From: Syntrophaceae bacterium
Lineage (GTDB): Bacteria > Desulfobacterota > Syntrophia > Syntrophales > Smithellaceae
DNA length: 33,160 nt
Reading direction: 5' to 3'
NCBI GenBank assembly: GCA_003142535.1
Contig: PLMQ01000055.1
Span: 65,835-98,994, forward strand
Positions 24,937 to 33,160 of this stretch are shown here, piece after piece. Made by a program: the position numbers and the translations under genes. The notes under the pieces are model-generated. The model saw only the letters and a list, made by a program, of their open reading frames with translations, did not search any database and had not been told where the DNA came from. Each line of letters starts with the position of its first letter. The stretch's first letter is position 1.

Positions 24937-25602
24937 ATGGAATTAGCTGCTGCAATCAGAGAAAGAAGGAGTATTCGTAAATTCAAGCCGCAGGATGTAC
25001 CGAAAAGTATAATTACGGAAATTCTGGAGGAGGCGCGCTGGTCGCCATCTTGGGGTAATACTCAGCCTTGGTACTTATATGTATTGACGGGTAAAACACT
25101 GGCGCGATTTAAAGAAATGAATCTGCAGAAAACGCTGGCTGGTGAGGCTATTTCATCCGATGTACCTATGCTGGAGAATTGGCCTGCCGCCATAAAGGCC
25201 AGATATGTGGAATTGGGTAAAGTCGTTCTAACCGTGCAGGGCATAAAAAGAGAAGATAAGGAAGCACGTGCTGAATATTACCAGAGTATGGTCTCCGCCT
25301 TTGACGCCCCCTGTCTGATTTTTGCCTGTATTGCCCGGGATAATCTAGTCGAATACCAGATGCTGGATATTGGCCTTATCACCCAAACTATCTGTTTGAT
25401 TGCTCATGACAAAGGTCTCGGCACCTGTATAATGGCCGCAGCCGCGCGTTACCCGGCCGAAATAAGAAAGATAACGGCAATTCCCGATGATAAAAGAATT
25501 ATTGCGGGCATCGCTCTGGGCTATCCTGATTTGTCATTTCCTCTTAACAATATCGAACGGGAGAGAGCGAAATTAACTGAATTCGTCCATTGGGTGGAGT
25601 AA
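24937..25602 (+). CDS. Nitroreductase-family flavoprotein (second)
   Basis: A 221-residue FMN flavoprotein. RERRSIRKFKPQDVPKSII and ARWSPSWGNTQPWYLYV bind FMN; the C-terminus has KGLGTCIMAAAARYPAEI and IAGIALGYPD. It is divergent from the decayed XRE-cupin regulator and shares the 129-bp spacer with it. AAAGGAGG precedes the ATG by 6 nt. It is only distantly similar to the nitroreductase at 22374, differing in length and in the middle segment, so it is not a recent duplicate. Substrate unknown. A family 1 repeat starts directly after the stop. Confidence 0.88.
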   Translation: MELAAAIRERRSIRKFKPQDVPKSIITEILEEARWSPSWGNTQPWYLYVLTGKTLARFKEMNLQKTLAGEAISSDVPMLENWPAAIKARYVELGKVVLTVQGIKREDKEARAEYYQSMVSAFDAPCLIFACIARDNLVEYQMLDIGLITQTICLIAHDKGLGTCIMAAAARYPAEIRKITAIPDDKRIIAGIALGYPDLSFPLNNIERERAKLTEFVHWVE

Positions 25603-25603
25603 C

Positions 25604-25731
25604 GGACATAATACCGCAAAGCAAGCTTTCGGTATTATGTCCTCCGCTATGCGGCATTGTTCAACTTGCCAATCCCGATGCGCGAAGCCCTGCATTCGCC
25701 AGGCTTCGCTTTCGGAATTGGAGTTTCACGA
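25604..25731 (-). repeat. Palindromic intergenic repeat, family 1, copy D
   Basis: Inverted relative to the other copies. On the minus strand it reads GTGAAACTCCAATTCC, GGGATTGGCAAGTTGAACAA and GCCGCATAGCGGAGGACAT, then a long hairpin. GGACATAATACCG (25604-25616) pairs perfectly over 13 bp with CGGTATTATGTCC (25630-25642), and inside it AAAGC pairs with GCTTT. It starts 1 nt after the nitroreductase stop. Confidence 0.85.
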
Positions 25732-25738
25732 ATAAACA

Positions 25739-26371
25739 TTACATTATTGCGGATAGTAAAAGTGATATCGCTGTTAAAATAATATACTGAAAAAAGTTTA
25801 TTAGCGGGTTGAGCGCGCCGATATAAAGCAAACCGATAACTATAAAGAAGCCGAAGGGCTCGATTTGCACAAGAAACCTTGTGACTGATTCCGACGTAAA
25901 ACCCATCAGAATCTTCGAGCCGTCAAGCGGCGGAATTGGTATCAGATTAAAAGCGGCGAGCATGATATTGATCCGGGCAAAAAGGATTATAATTTGCTCC
26001 GGCATGCCGGAATGTTCCGGTGAAAAAACGCGATATATCAGCAGTGCAATGAAGGCGCAGATTATATTGGCAACTATTCCCGCAGATGAAACGAGAATAA
26101 GCCCCTTGCGTCGGTTCGGAATGTTTTCGATATTCACCGGAACAGGTTTTGCCCAGCCGAAACCGAAAACCAGGAGCATCAAACTGCCGATAAGATCAAG
26201 ATGCTTGATCGGATTGAGCGTTAGACGTCCCAGCCATTTGGCTGTTGGATCACCCATTTTATAGGCCACCCAGCCGTGCGCCAATTCATGAAATATTATT
26301 GAATATAGCAACAGCACCGATAATATTAGAAAAGCCACCGGATCTTTAAATAGTAACTGGATTAACCCCAT
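25739..26371 (-). CDS. Site-2 protease-like M50 membrane metalloprotease
   Basis: A 210-residue polytopic membrane protein of the small rhomboid-like/YwhC group of M50 zinc peptidases. The zinc site is HELAHG (HExxH, about residues 28-33) in the first part of the chain, and the third ligand region is NLIPIPPLDGSKIL. Four to six hydrophobic segments are present, including the first (about 12-30) and the last. No PDZ domain is seen. Such proteases cleave membrane-bound substrates, but this subgroup has no well-known target. There is no strong ribosome-binding site before the ATG. Confidence 0.88.
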   Translation of the reverse strand: MGLIQLLFKDPVAFLILSVLLLYSIIFHELAHGWVAYKMGDPTAKWLGRLTLNPIKHLDLIGSLMLLVFGFGWAKPVPVNIENIPNRRKGLILVSSAGIVANIICAFIALLIYRVFSPEHSGMPEQIIILFARINIMLAAFNLIPIPPLDGSKILMGFTSESVTRFLVQIEPFGFFIVIGLLYIGALNPLINFFQYIILTAISLLLSAIM

Positions 26372-26450
26372 GATAAAAAACTTTGCCTATTAGCGTGATT
26401 TGCTTTTCACTCCGTACTTATCTGTATTTCTTGCCGGAAGTGAAAATTAA

Positions 26451-26527
26451 TGGTGCCCCTGGCGCGAGTCGAACGCGCGGCACACGGATTAGGAATCCGT
26501 TGCTCTATCCTTCTGAGCTACAGGGGC
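26451..26527 (-). tRNA. tRNA-Arg (anticodon CCT)
   Basis: On the minus strand, acceptor GCCCCTG pairs with CAGGGGC, followed by A and an encoded CCA. The D arm starts TAGCTCAG. The anticodon stem is ACGGA/TCCGT with loop TTCCTAA, giving anticodon CCT (reads AGG). The T arm holds GTTCGACTC. Length is 77 nt with CCA. Confidence 0.96.
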
Positions 26528-26688
26528 AACCATATCATTACATTGAATATGCTGGGCTTTAACATGCATTTTTCTGACTGTCAATCCTCTTATAGCGGAC
26601 AGACGAAAAGGGATAATTATGTTAAAACTTAGTTGCAGAAAGATGGCAATAACAATCGTTCTTGGGCCTGGCCTGAGATCACACATTA

Positions 26689-26812
26689 TACCAATTCTAA
26701 ATCAAAGCGTCTATCTTTGTTAGCAGCGTCGTCGGCTTCCTCAACGTATGTACAATACGCCTCGTCGCCTCCTCCTTGCCGCCTCGATATCATCTCTGAT
26801 TTAGAAATGGTA
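26689..26812. repeat. Palindromic intergenic repeat, family 2, copy B
   Basis: Terminal arms TACCAATTCTAAATCA (26689-26704) and TGATTTAGAAATGGTA (26797-26812) are complementary with one mismatch. The interior has GTCGGCTTCCTCAACGTATG, then AATACGCCTCGTCGCCTCC and TTGCCGCCTCGATATC, matching the copy at 7.1 kb. The arms have a different sequence from that copy. It lies between tRNA-Arg and the 3' end of the formiminotransferase gene. Confidence 0.85.
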
Positions 26813-26826
26813 TTATGTGCTGTAGA

Positions 26827-27729
26827 TTAGCGGGGAAAGTTTTTCAAATGCGTTTCCAGCAAGCTATTCTTATCAAAATCCTTGAGCTTCAGATATTTCG
26901 GTTTGGTACCGGCAAAAGCAGCTTTGGGTATCAGCCCGATTAATTCCGATTCCAAAATCTCGACACCGCGATCAGCCGCCAGCGCCTGCACCATGTCATA
27001 AACAACCTTCAAGGGTGTATCTTTATGATCGGTCAGGTTCATTGATACCTGGGCAATTCCGCGGCTTTTCAGAATAACACCAATAGCCCTTACATTTTTT
27101 ATGCCGCCGCTTTTTTCCCTGATTTGAGAAGCAATTTTTTGCGCCAGGCGCAAATCATCAGAATTTAAATTAATATTATAAGCAATCAATGGCGCCCGCG
27201 CACCTACTGCGGTTGCACCCGACCGGGCGTTAAATACCGGCTTGCCAATATCCGGTGCATCTTCCGGGATGGACATCTTCTTCGCCAAGGCTTCATATCC
27301 CCCGCGCCGGACATTGGCCAATTCATTGCGCTGAGGAACAATTGCCGCCTCACCATAAAAGTAGACCGGCACACCGAAACGCTCATTTAATAGATTGCCG
27401 AAGCGATGGGCAATCTCAACTGCATCTTTCATCCTGGCTGTGGACAGAGGGATAAAAGGAACCACATCAACTGCGCCCAGACGCGGATGGACTCCGGCCT
27501 GTTTGCGCATATCAATTAGCTGCAAAGCTTTCCCGGCTGCAGCCAGCGCCGCTTCCAATACGTCATCAGGCTGTCCCAGAAAAGTATAGACGCTGCGGTT
27601 ATGATCCGTATCGCCGCTGAAATCAATCAAACGAACACGCGGAAATGATGTAAAAACTTTGGCAATCGCGGCTAACTTCTCCTGATTGCAACCCTCGCTG
27701 AAATTAGGAACACATTCAATAATCTTCAT
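26827..27729 (-). CDS. ftcD: Glutamate formimidoyltransferase
   Basis: A 300-residue stand-alone formiminotransferase domain (N- and C-subdomains) that moves a formimino group between formiminoglutamate and tetrahydrofolate. Signatures: IIECVPNFSEGCNQEKL at the N-terminus, SGDTDHNRSVYTFLG with the catalytic His region, and QAGVHPRLGAVDVVPFIPL. NARSGATAVGARAPLIAYNI follows, and the C-subdomain shows AQVSMNLTDHKDTPL. The cyclodeaminase half found in bifunctional enzymes is absent. AGG lies 10 nt before the ATG, and the gene begins 4 nt after the phosphatase stop, so the two are coupled. No histidine-degradation gene is nearby; a role in one-carbon folate metabolism is likely. Confidence 0.92.
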   Translation of the reverse strand: MKIIECVPNFSEGCNQEKLAAIAKVFTSFPRVRLIDFSGDTDHNRSVYTFLGQPDDVLEAALAAAGKALQLIDMRKQAGVHPRLGAVDVVPFIPLSTARMKDAVEIAHRFGNLLNERFGVPVYFYGEAAIVPQRNELANVRRGGYEALAKKMSIPEDAPDIGKPVFNARSGATAVGARAPLIAYNINLNSDDLRLAQKIASQIREKSGGIKNVRAIGVILKSRGIAQVSMNLTDHKDTPLKVVYDMVQALAADRGVEILESELIGLIPKAAFAGTKPKYLKLKDFDKNSLLETHLKNFPR

Positions 27730-27733
27730 TTTT

Positions 27734-28378
27734 TTATACCTGATAGATTTTTATCGCCGGCAGCTCAACGCAGGTGAGCTTACCGCCATAAACCACTCCT
27801 GTATCAATCCCGATCTTATTCGGCATAATTAGTGGATCCCTCAAAGGAGTATGCCCAAAAATTACAAGTTTACCAAAATCATAATCCGAATAGATAAACT
27901 CCTGTCTCATCCATAACAAATTATGTACCGGTTGTTCGCCTGGCAGCAAACCGGGCTTCAAGCCGGCATGAACAAAAATATAGTTCTTTGTTTCATAGTA
28001 AGGCAATAGAGACTGGAAAAAATGTAAATGCTCTTCAGGAATTTTCCCCTTTCTGACATTCGGCGGGTCAAAACGCAAAATGCGGTAATCAGAAAGTGTG
28101 GCAGTGCCGCCGTTATGCAAATACATTTCTTCATCAATGCCCTCCAAATAGCGCAGGAGCATATCCTCGTGATTGCCCAGAAGAAAGACAATATCGTTGA
28201 ATTCCCGCCGGAGCTTAATTACATAATCGACAACTTCCCTACCGGCTGTTCCGCGATCTATATAATCGCCGATAAATAGCAAAGTATCATTTTGCCGGTC
28301 AATATCGAGGCTTAATGTAAGCTCCTGAAGCTGATCGAGACAGCCGTGGATATCACCTATGGCAAAGATTTTCTTCAT
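27734..28378 (-). CDS. Calcineurin-like metallophosphatase (PrpE/ApaH/PPP type)
   Basis: A 214-residue phosphoesterase with the full PPP metal-site set: GDIHG (8-12), GDYIDRG (37-43), GNHED (68-72) and FVHAGL (about 137-140), with a later FGHTPL. These residues hold two metal ions that hydrolyse phosphomonoesters or diadenosine tetraphosphate. Length and motifs fit small bacterial Ser/Thr-protein phosphatases and Ap4A hydrolases equally well, so the substrate is open. The start is the ATG at 28378, 29 nt after the ftsY stop, with a weak ribosome-binding site. Gene order smc-ftsY-phosphatase-formiminotransferase suggests one long transcript. Confidence 0.9.
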   Translation of the reverse strand: MKKIFAIGDIHGCLDQLQELTLSLDIDRQNDTLLFIGDYIDRGTAGREVVDYVIKLRREFNDIVFLLGNHEDMLLRYLEGIDEEMYLHNGGTATLSDYRILRFDPPNVRKGKIPEEHLHFFQSLLPYYETKNYIFVHAGLKPGLLPGEQPVHNLLWMRQEFIYSDYDFGKLVIFGHTPLRDPLIMPNKIGIDTGVVYGGKLTCVELPAIKIYQV

Positions 28379-28406
28379 GAAGTTTTGCCGCTATTTTTTG
28401 CGGCAA

Positions 28407-29327
28407 TTAATCTAAAAGAGCTGAAACAAAATCACTACTATTAAAGCTGCGCAAATCGTCCATTCCTTCACCGACTCCGATATAACGAACGGGCAGGCCG
28501 AGTTCGCCGGCAATTCTCACCACCACTCCACCTTTAGCCGTTCCATCGAGCTTAGTCAAGACAATACCTGTGACGCCGATTTCTTTCTGGAAAGTCTTGG
28601 CCTGAATAACCGCATTTTGACCGGTTGTGGCATCAAGAACCAGCAGGATTTCCTGCGGCGCTCCCGCCAATTCTCTTCCCATGATTCTTTTTACTTTTTT
28701 GAGCTCTTCCATCAAGTTAACCCTGGTATGCAGCCTGCCTGCCGTATCCACTATGACAACTCCATTGTAACCGGATTTAACCTTACCTAAAGCATCAAAG
28801 ACAACCGCCGCCGGATCGGCGTTCGCATTTTGTTTGACGACGGTTACACCGGTGCGATTGCCCCAAACCTCCAGTTGTTCTATGGCCGCCGCCCGGAAAG
28901 TGTCTCCCGCAACAAGCATTACCTCGTGTCCGGACTTTTGCAGCAAGCCTGTCAATTTGCCGATTGTTGTAGTTTTACCACTACCATTTACTCCGACAAC
29001 CATGATTACGAAGGGCTGGCCTGCCGGGATTATCAAAGGCCTGTCAATCTGACGCAAAATAGCCGCCATCCGCTCCTGCAATACATTCTTAATCTGCACC
29101 GTATTTTGCAATTCTTTACGGGTCAGGCGATCACGGACATCATTGATTAAATCTTGAACAAATTGCGGTCCCAGATCTGCGGCAATGAGCAATTCTTCCA
29201 GTTCGTCAAATAGTTCCTTGTCCAACTCCTTTTTGTCGAAAACGAGATGATCAAGATTCTTTGCGAGAAGATTACGGGTTTTCGCCATACCTGACTTTAA
29301 TTTTTCCAGAATACCATCTTTGCTCAT
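28407..29327 (-). CDS. ftsY: Signal recognition particle receptor FtsY
   Basis: A 306-residue SRP-family GTPase that docks ribosome-SRP complexes at the membrane for co-translational insertion. The N-terminal helical N domain (about 1-95) precedes the G domain: G1 GVNGSGKTTT (112-120), DTFRAAAIEQLEVWG (insertion box/G2), DTAGRLHTRVNLMEEL (G3), TKLDGTAKGG (G4) and the closing GEGMDDLRSF. The acidic A domain of enterobacterial FtsY is nearly absent, as is common outside enterics. It follows smc, an arrangement widespread in bacteria, across a 207-bp gap that holds a short family 2 repeat. Confidence 0.96.
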   Translation of the reverse strand: MSKDGILEKLKSGMAKTRNLLAKNLDHLVFDKKELDKELFDELEELLIAADLGPQFVQDLINDVRDRLTRKELQNTVQIKNVLQERMAAILRQIDRPLIIPAGQPFVIMVVGVNGSGKTTTIGKLTGLLQKSGHEVMLVAGDTFRAAAIEQLEVWGNRTGVTVVKQNANADPAAVVFDALGKVKSGYNGVVIVDTAGRLHTRVNLMEELKKVKRIMGRELAGAPQEILLVLDATTGQNAVIQAKTFQKEIGVTGIVLTKLDGTAKGGVVVRIAGELGLPVRYIGVGEGMDDLRSFNSSDFVSALLD

Positions 29328-29368
29328 GAATATACCTTATTACATTGTTTTATGGCATTTTGCACTTA

Positions 29369-29433
29369 TACCATTTCGCGCTCGAAGGCTAACTTTGTTG
29401 GCTGTGTCGTTATCCTTTGAAAGCGAAAGGGTA
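29369..29433. repeat. Palindromic intergenic repeat, family 2, short copy C
   Basis: Arms TACCATTTCGCGCTCGAAGG (29369-29388) and CCTTTGAAAGCGAAAGGGTA (29414-29433) are complementary at 16 of 20 positions. The inner TCGTTATCCTTTGAAAGC matches the right end of the 7.1-kb copy, and the central core is missing, so this is an internally deleted form. It lies in the smc-ftsY gap. Confidence 0.7.
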
Positions 29434-29534
29434 TTATACAATAATAGTCAGAAACCCACGTGCAGCAGGTAATTAACTGTGACAGTCCGCCCAATTTTTT
29501 ATAACGATTTTTACCGGAAAAGTAAAGAAAGGGA

Positions 29535-32500
29535 TTAATTGAGATTTACGGAAACCAGAGAAGATATTCCCTGCTTCTGCATCGTGACACCGAAGAGGCT
29601 ATCGGCAACTTCCATTGTGCTCTTGTTATGAGTTATCATAATGACCTGAGACTTATTAGCGACATCCTTGATCAACCGGTTAAAGAGATTGGTATTGGCA
29701 TCGTCCAGGGCGGCATCAACTTCGTCCAGAACCAGAAACGGCGTAGGACGATACATCAAAATGGCAAAAATCAACGCAATAGCGGCCAAAGATTTTTCAC
29801 CGCCGGAGAGTAAACTGACATTTTGCGCCCGCTTGCCGGGAATCTGAATATCAATATCCACGCCGGTTTCCAAGAGATCGTTCTCATCGGTCAGTAGTAG
29901 CTCGCCGCGGCCTCCCGGGAAAACGTGGGCAAAGACTTCTTTAAAACAGGCATTCACGGCGGCAAAGGTCTCCGCAAATCTCGCCCGGGAAATTTTATTA
30001 ATGCGTGTAATCGTCCGCTGCAGAGCGCTGAGCGATGCATTCAGGTCGGAAATCTGTTCCGACAAAAACTTATAACGCTTATCGAGTTCCTCATATTCGT
30101 TGAGTGCCAGTAAATTCACTTCGCCGAAATTATTAATTGTCTGTTTATCCTTTTCCAGCAGTCTCATGAGTTCTTCCGCTTTTTCCTCATCGATCCCCGC
30201 AAATTCACTAAGTAAATTCTCCAGCGCAATATTATACTTCTCTGCCAGCGCACCTTTCAAATTCTCAATATGCAAGGCCGCTTCACGACATTGAATTTCC
30301 AATTCATTTATTTGATTACGCAAGTCATCGAGCTTCCTTTTGGCTTCCCGGATTTCATTTTCCTGCACTTTCAGTTGCTCGTCTTCACGATTTTTTCCGG
30401 CCTGCTTATCCGCCAAAGCTGCTTCACTCAATGCCAGCTTCTGATAATAATCTTTGAGGGATAACTGTTCTTCTTCAATCAATTGAGCCAATTGGGCCAA
30501 TTGCTTATCGCAGGCAACAATATCCGCTTCTTTCAGCGTGATTTCGTTTTCTACTGCGCCGATATCATTTTGCAGACGAGACATGGTCCTGATATCCGCA
30601 TCCTTTTTCTCTTCGAGCGAAGCCAGTAGAACTTTCTTGCCGGTCAAGTGGCGTTCCTGCTCGTCGATTGCGGCACGCGACTGTTCCTTTTCGGTATTAA
30701 AGGTCGATATGACTTCGTTGAGAGTTTTTTCCTCTTCTTCCTTATTTAAAACATCTCCGCTGATTGCGCGCAGTTTTTCTTCGGCTTCAGTCTCTTCGGT
30801 TTTGATATTCTGACGGTTGAATTCCAGTGAGGCAATTCTCTGTTTCAGTCGGGTTGCTTCATCATTAAAGCGTTCACAGTCTTTTTTTCTGCTGTTGATA
30901 TCAATTTCGAGTTTGTGAATTCCGCCTTTTACCTGGCTGAGCTCTTCGTCCCACTGGGCAATCAGGGAGACGAACTTCTTTTTCTGATTTGTCTGATTTT
31001 CCAGTTCGGCAGCCCGGGCAACGACTTCCTTTTCCAGTTCCAAAATTTCCCGCCTCGTGGCTAAAAGGCTTTTTTCTACCGCAGCTCCGCTGCCTCCGGT
31101 CAGCACACCGTTCGGGCTGATTGTATCGCCGTCAAGCGTAACAAAAGTGCCGCGGAAACCATTTTGTTTCCACAGGTTGATACCACTTTCGATGGTCTGT
31201 GTGATGAGCACATCACCCAGCAGACAATCGGCAATCTGTTGGAAATCAGCATTAACATTTACTTTTTGCAGCAAGGGTTCCGCTTCCCGGAGATGTTCGG
31301 CTCTGTATGTTTCGACTGAATTATTGCGGAGCTCCACGGGTACAAAGCTGCCCCGGCCCAGCTTATAGCTTTTCAGATAATCAATTGCCCACATGCCGTC
31401 TTCCTGGCTCTTTACTACAACATATTGAAGTTTGTCGCCTAAAACAGCTTCCACGGCAGTTTCGTATTCGCGGGGAACATTGATATGGTCGGCTACAACG
31501 CCATAAAATTTATCCCGGCTTTCCTGTTTCTTAATGATCGATTTAATTCCTTCATTTGACCACTTGTAGGATTCCTGAAATTCTTTCAGGGACGTAAGAC
31601 GGGATGATTTAATGCCTGTTTCTTCCTTGATTTCCGCAATCCGTTCCTCGCTTGATTGTAAATCCGACTTTGCATTTTCCAATTCGCCGGCAGTTGTTCC
31701 CTCTTTTTCCTGAAAACCGGCTAGCGCTTCCTCGTCAGCGGTCAAAGCATCATTTACCGATTGCAGTTTGGTAGTTAATTCCGCCAGCAGCTTATTATCT
31801 TCGTCGATTTCGCGGTTTTCTCTTTCTTCACGTTTCTTCAAATCTTCAATACTTTTGGTCAAAGACGAAATCATGTTCTTGAGCTTTGCTTTTTCCGTTA
31901 CTACATCGATGTAGGTTATTTTCTTTTCTTCCAGTTGGCTGTTAATTTCTTTATCGGCATTGATCAAATCCTGAATTTTCCGCTGTCCTTCCTCATGCTC
32001 CGTTGTTAGTGCCGCCATCCGGCCATCGGTTTGGGCGGCGTTCTTTTGCAGGTTTCCAATTTCGGAAACTAGATCGGATTTTTTCGTGCGTAAAAGATCA
32101 ATTTCGGCCAGATCTTTTTGTTTGCGTTCGGAAGCATCAGTTATTTGGCGGCGGGAAAACTCAATATTCTTCTCTTTGATGTTGATTGAATTTTTAACTT
32201 CGTAAAGCGCCTGTTGCCCCCTATTTATCAGCACTTCGTTTTCCAGAAGGCCGGCTTTCATTTCTTCGAGAGCCGATTCTTTCGCCTCCAGTTGTGCCCT
32301 AAATGCGGCATCCTGATTCTGCAGCTCACTACGCCGGACTTGCAAAGATGATTCTTGTTTCGCCAGTTCAGTATATTGCTGCAGGGCAAGAGTAAGTTCT
32401 GTTTCTTTAATGCGTTGCCTGATTTCTTTGTATAGCTCAGCCCGTTTGGCCTGCCGGGAAATGGCATTGAGCTGCGATTTCACTTCCTTGATAATATCAT

Positions 32501-33083
32501 TGAGCCGCTGCACATTCAATTTCGTTGAATCCATTTTGCGCACGGCGGAATCTTTGCGGCTCTTGTATTTGGAAACGCCGGCGGCATCTTCAATAAATAA
32601 ACGCCTGTCTTCCGGTTTTGCCTCAACCATCGTGGCGACACTGCCTTGTTCGACCAGCGAATAAGTCCTCGTGCCGACTCCTGTACCCATAAAAAATTCT
32701 TTAACATCCAGCAGGCGGCAGGGGGCTTTATTGATATAGTAGTCGCTTTCACCATCCCGGACGACTTTACGGGAGAGGGATATTTCGGTAAATTCCGCAT
32801 AAGCTCCGGGAAAAGCTTGTCCGTCTCTGGCCACTGTCATTGTCACTTCCGCCATGCTGACCGGAGCCGCATCCTGGCTGCCATTAAAGACGACATCGTC
32901 CATTTTCTTCCCGCGCAGGGCTTTTACACGCTGCTCACCCATAACCCAGCGAATAGCGTCAACGACATTCGACTTCCCGCATCCATTGGGGCCCACGACT
33001 GCCGTGACGCCCTCGGAAAAATCCATGACTACTTTATCACGAAATGATTTAAATCCCGATATTTCTAATCTTTTTAATTTCAT
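29535..33083 (-). CDS. smc: Chromosome segregation protein SMC
   Basis: A full-length 1182-residue SMC ATPase that forms the bacterial condensin with ScpA and ScpB and extrudes DNA loops for chromosome compaction. The N-terminal head has Walker A GPNGCGKS (31-38). Two long coiled-coil arms flank a hinge at about 515-660 (FYGVVADHINVPREYETAVE, with DTISPNGVLTGGSG at its end). The C-terminal head has the ABC signature LLSGGEKSLAA from 1091 and Walker B FLVLDEVDAALDD (D1120, E1121). The start matches the family (MKLKRLEISGFKSF), though the ribosome-binding site is weak. Only about 77 bp of upstream DNA is visible, so its promoter may lie outside the window. Confidence 0.97.
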   Translation of the reverse strand: MKLKRLEISGFKSFRDKVVMDFSEGVTAVVGPNGCGKSNVVDAIRWVMGEQRVKALRGKKMDDVVFNGSQDAAPVSMAEVTMTVARDGQAFPGAYAEFTEISLSRKVVRDGESDYYINKAPCRLLDVKEFFMGTGVGTRTYSLVEQGSVATMVEAKPEDRRLFIEDAAGVSKYKSRKDSAVRKMDSTKLNVQRLNDIIKEVKSQLNAISRQAKRAELYKEIRQRIKETELTLALQQYTELAKQESSLQVRRSELQNQDAAFRAQLEAKESALEEMKAGLLENEVLINRGQQALYEVKNSINIKEKNIEFSRRQITDASERKQKDLAEIDLLRTKKSDLVSEIGNLQKNAAQTDGRMAALTTEHEEGQRKIQDLINADKEINSQLEEKKITYIDVVTEKAKLKNMISSLTKSIEDLKKREERENREIDEDNKLLAELTTKLQSVNDALTADEEALAGFQEKEGTTAGELENAKSDLQSSEERIAEIKEETGIKSSRLTSLKEFQESYKWSNEGIKSIIKKQESRDKFYGVVADHINVPREYETAVEAVLGDKLQYVVVKSQEDGMWAIDYLKSYKLGRGSFVPVELRNNSVETYRAEHLREAEPLLQKVNVNADFQQIADCLLGDVLITQTIESGINLWKQNGFRGTFVTLDGDTISPNGVLTGGSGAAVEKSLLATRREILELEKEVVARAAELENQTNQKKKFVSLIAQWDEELSQVKGGIHKLEIDINSRKKDCERFNDEATRLKQRIASLEFNRQNIKTEETEAEEKLRAISGDVLNKEEEEKTLNEVISTFNTEKEQSRAAIDEQERHLTGKKVLLASLEEKKDADIRTMSRLQNDIGAVENEITLKEADIVACDKQLAQLAQLIEEEQLSLKDYYQKLALSEAALADKQAGKNREDEQLKVQENEIREAKRKLDDLRNQINELEIQCREAALHIENLKGALAEKYNIALENLLSEFAGIDEEKAEELMRLLEKDKQTINNFGEVNLLALNEYEELDKRYKFLSEQISDLNASLSALQRTITRINKISRARFAETFAAVNACFKEVFAHVFPGGRGELLLTDENDLLETGVDIDIQIPGKRAQNVSLLSGGEKSLAAIALIFAILMYRPTPFLVLDEVDAALDDANTNLFNRLIKDVANKSQVIMITHNKSTMEVADSLFGVTMQKQGISSLVSVNLN

Positions 33084-33160
33084 GAACTGTTTTTTTAACG
33101 CCTTTTTGACATTGAGAAAATCCTAACAAAAGAAATACCCTTTGTAAAGAAAAAATACAA

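Noticed and set aside
25590-25790. Short ORFs across family 1 repeats giving similar peptides (PPLCGIVQLAN, FRNWSFT)
   Set aside because: The similarity comes from the DNA repeat itself; the frames have no ribosome-binding site and are not conserved as protein.
1-33160. CRISPR array, rRNA operon, prophage or complete insertion sequence
   Set aside because: No regularly spaced direct repeats, rRNA, phage structural genes or transposase were seen in the window.

Overview
The window looks like chromosomal DNA from a strictly anaerobic, syntrophic, fatty- or aromatic-acid-degrading deltaproteobacterium, most like Syntrophales (Syntrophus/Smithella type). This is inferred from gene content and style, not from a database search. 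The supporting genes are ADP-forming and AMP-forming acyl-CoA synthetases, a glutaconate-type CoA-transferase pair with a hydroxyacyl-CoA dehydrogenase, an acyl-CoA dehydrogenase, a sigma-54 activator, a probable selenoprotein and many short palindromic repeats between genes.

Layout. 1-5.9 kb: a four-S1-domain RNA-binding protein converges on an ADP-forming acyl-CoA synthetase. Divergent from the latter, behind a good sigma-70-like promoter, are an AMP-dependent acyl-CoA ligase and a cupin. 6.1-11.7 kb: a same-strand run of thioredoxin reductase, lgt, a CoA-disulfide-reductase/NADH-oxidase-type flavoprotein, a TerC membrane protein, a SpoU rRNA/tRNA methyltransferase and cutA. 11.8-13.0 kb: a GC-rich, probably acquired gene with homing-endonuclease-associated repeats and a nuclease-like C-terminus. 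13.2-17.0 kb: transketolase and a phosphoglucose-isomerase-type protein. 17.1-22.0 kb: a PAS/sigma-54 activator, a 635-bp intergenic stretch with a sigma-54-like promoter and a repeat, then gctA, gctB and a 3-hydroxyacyl-CoA dehydrogenase. 22.0-26.4 kb: a truncated metallo-beta-lactamase-fold gene, two nitroreductases, an acyl-CoA dehydrogenase, a decayed XRE-cupin regulator and an M50 membrane protease. 26.4-33.1 kb: tRNA-Arg(CCT), a formiminotransferase, a metallophosphatase, ftsY and smc.

The main discovery is at 8258-9589. The flavoprotein reading frame is interrupted by a single in-frame TGA (8387-8389) exactly where the family has its redox-active cysteine (family motif SFANCGLPYY; here SFAS-TGA-PTPYY). 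A perfect 10-bp hairpin with a GGC loop begins 8 nt after the TGA, which is where a bacterial SECIS element should sit. I read this as a selenocysteine protein rather than a pseudogene. A 384-aa ORF starting after the TGA would miss the FAD-binding N-terminus.

Three families of short palindromic elements lie between genes. In two of them the arm sequences differ between copies yet remain complementary within each copy, so the fold is conserved more than the sequence. Gene decay is also visible: the XRE-cupin gene has a nonsense codon, a deletion and a frameshift, and the metallo-beta-lactamase gene is cut off at a terminator.
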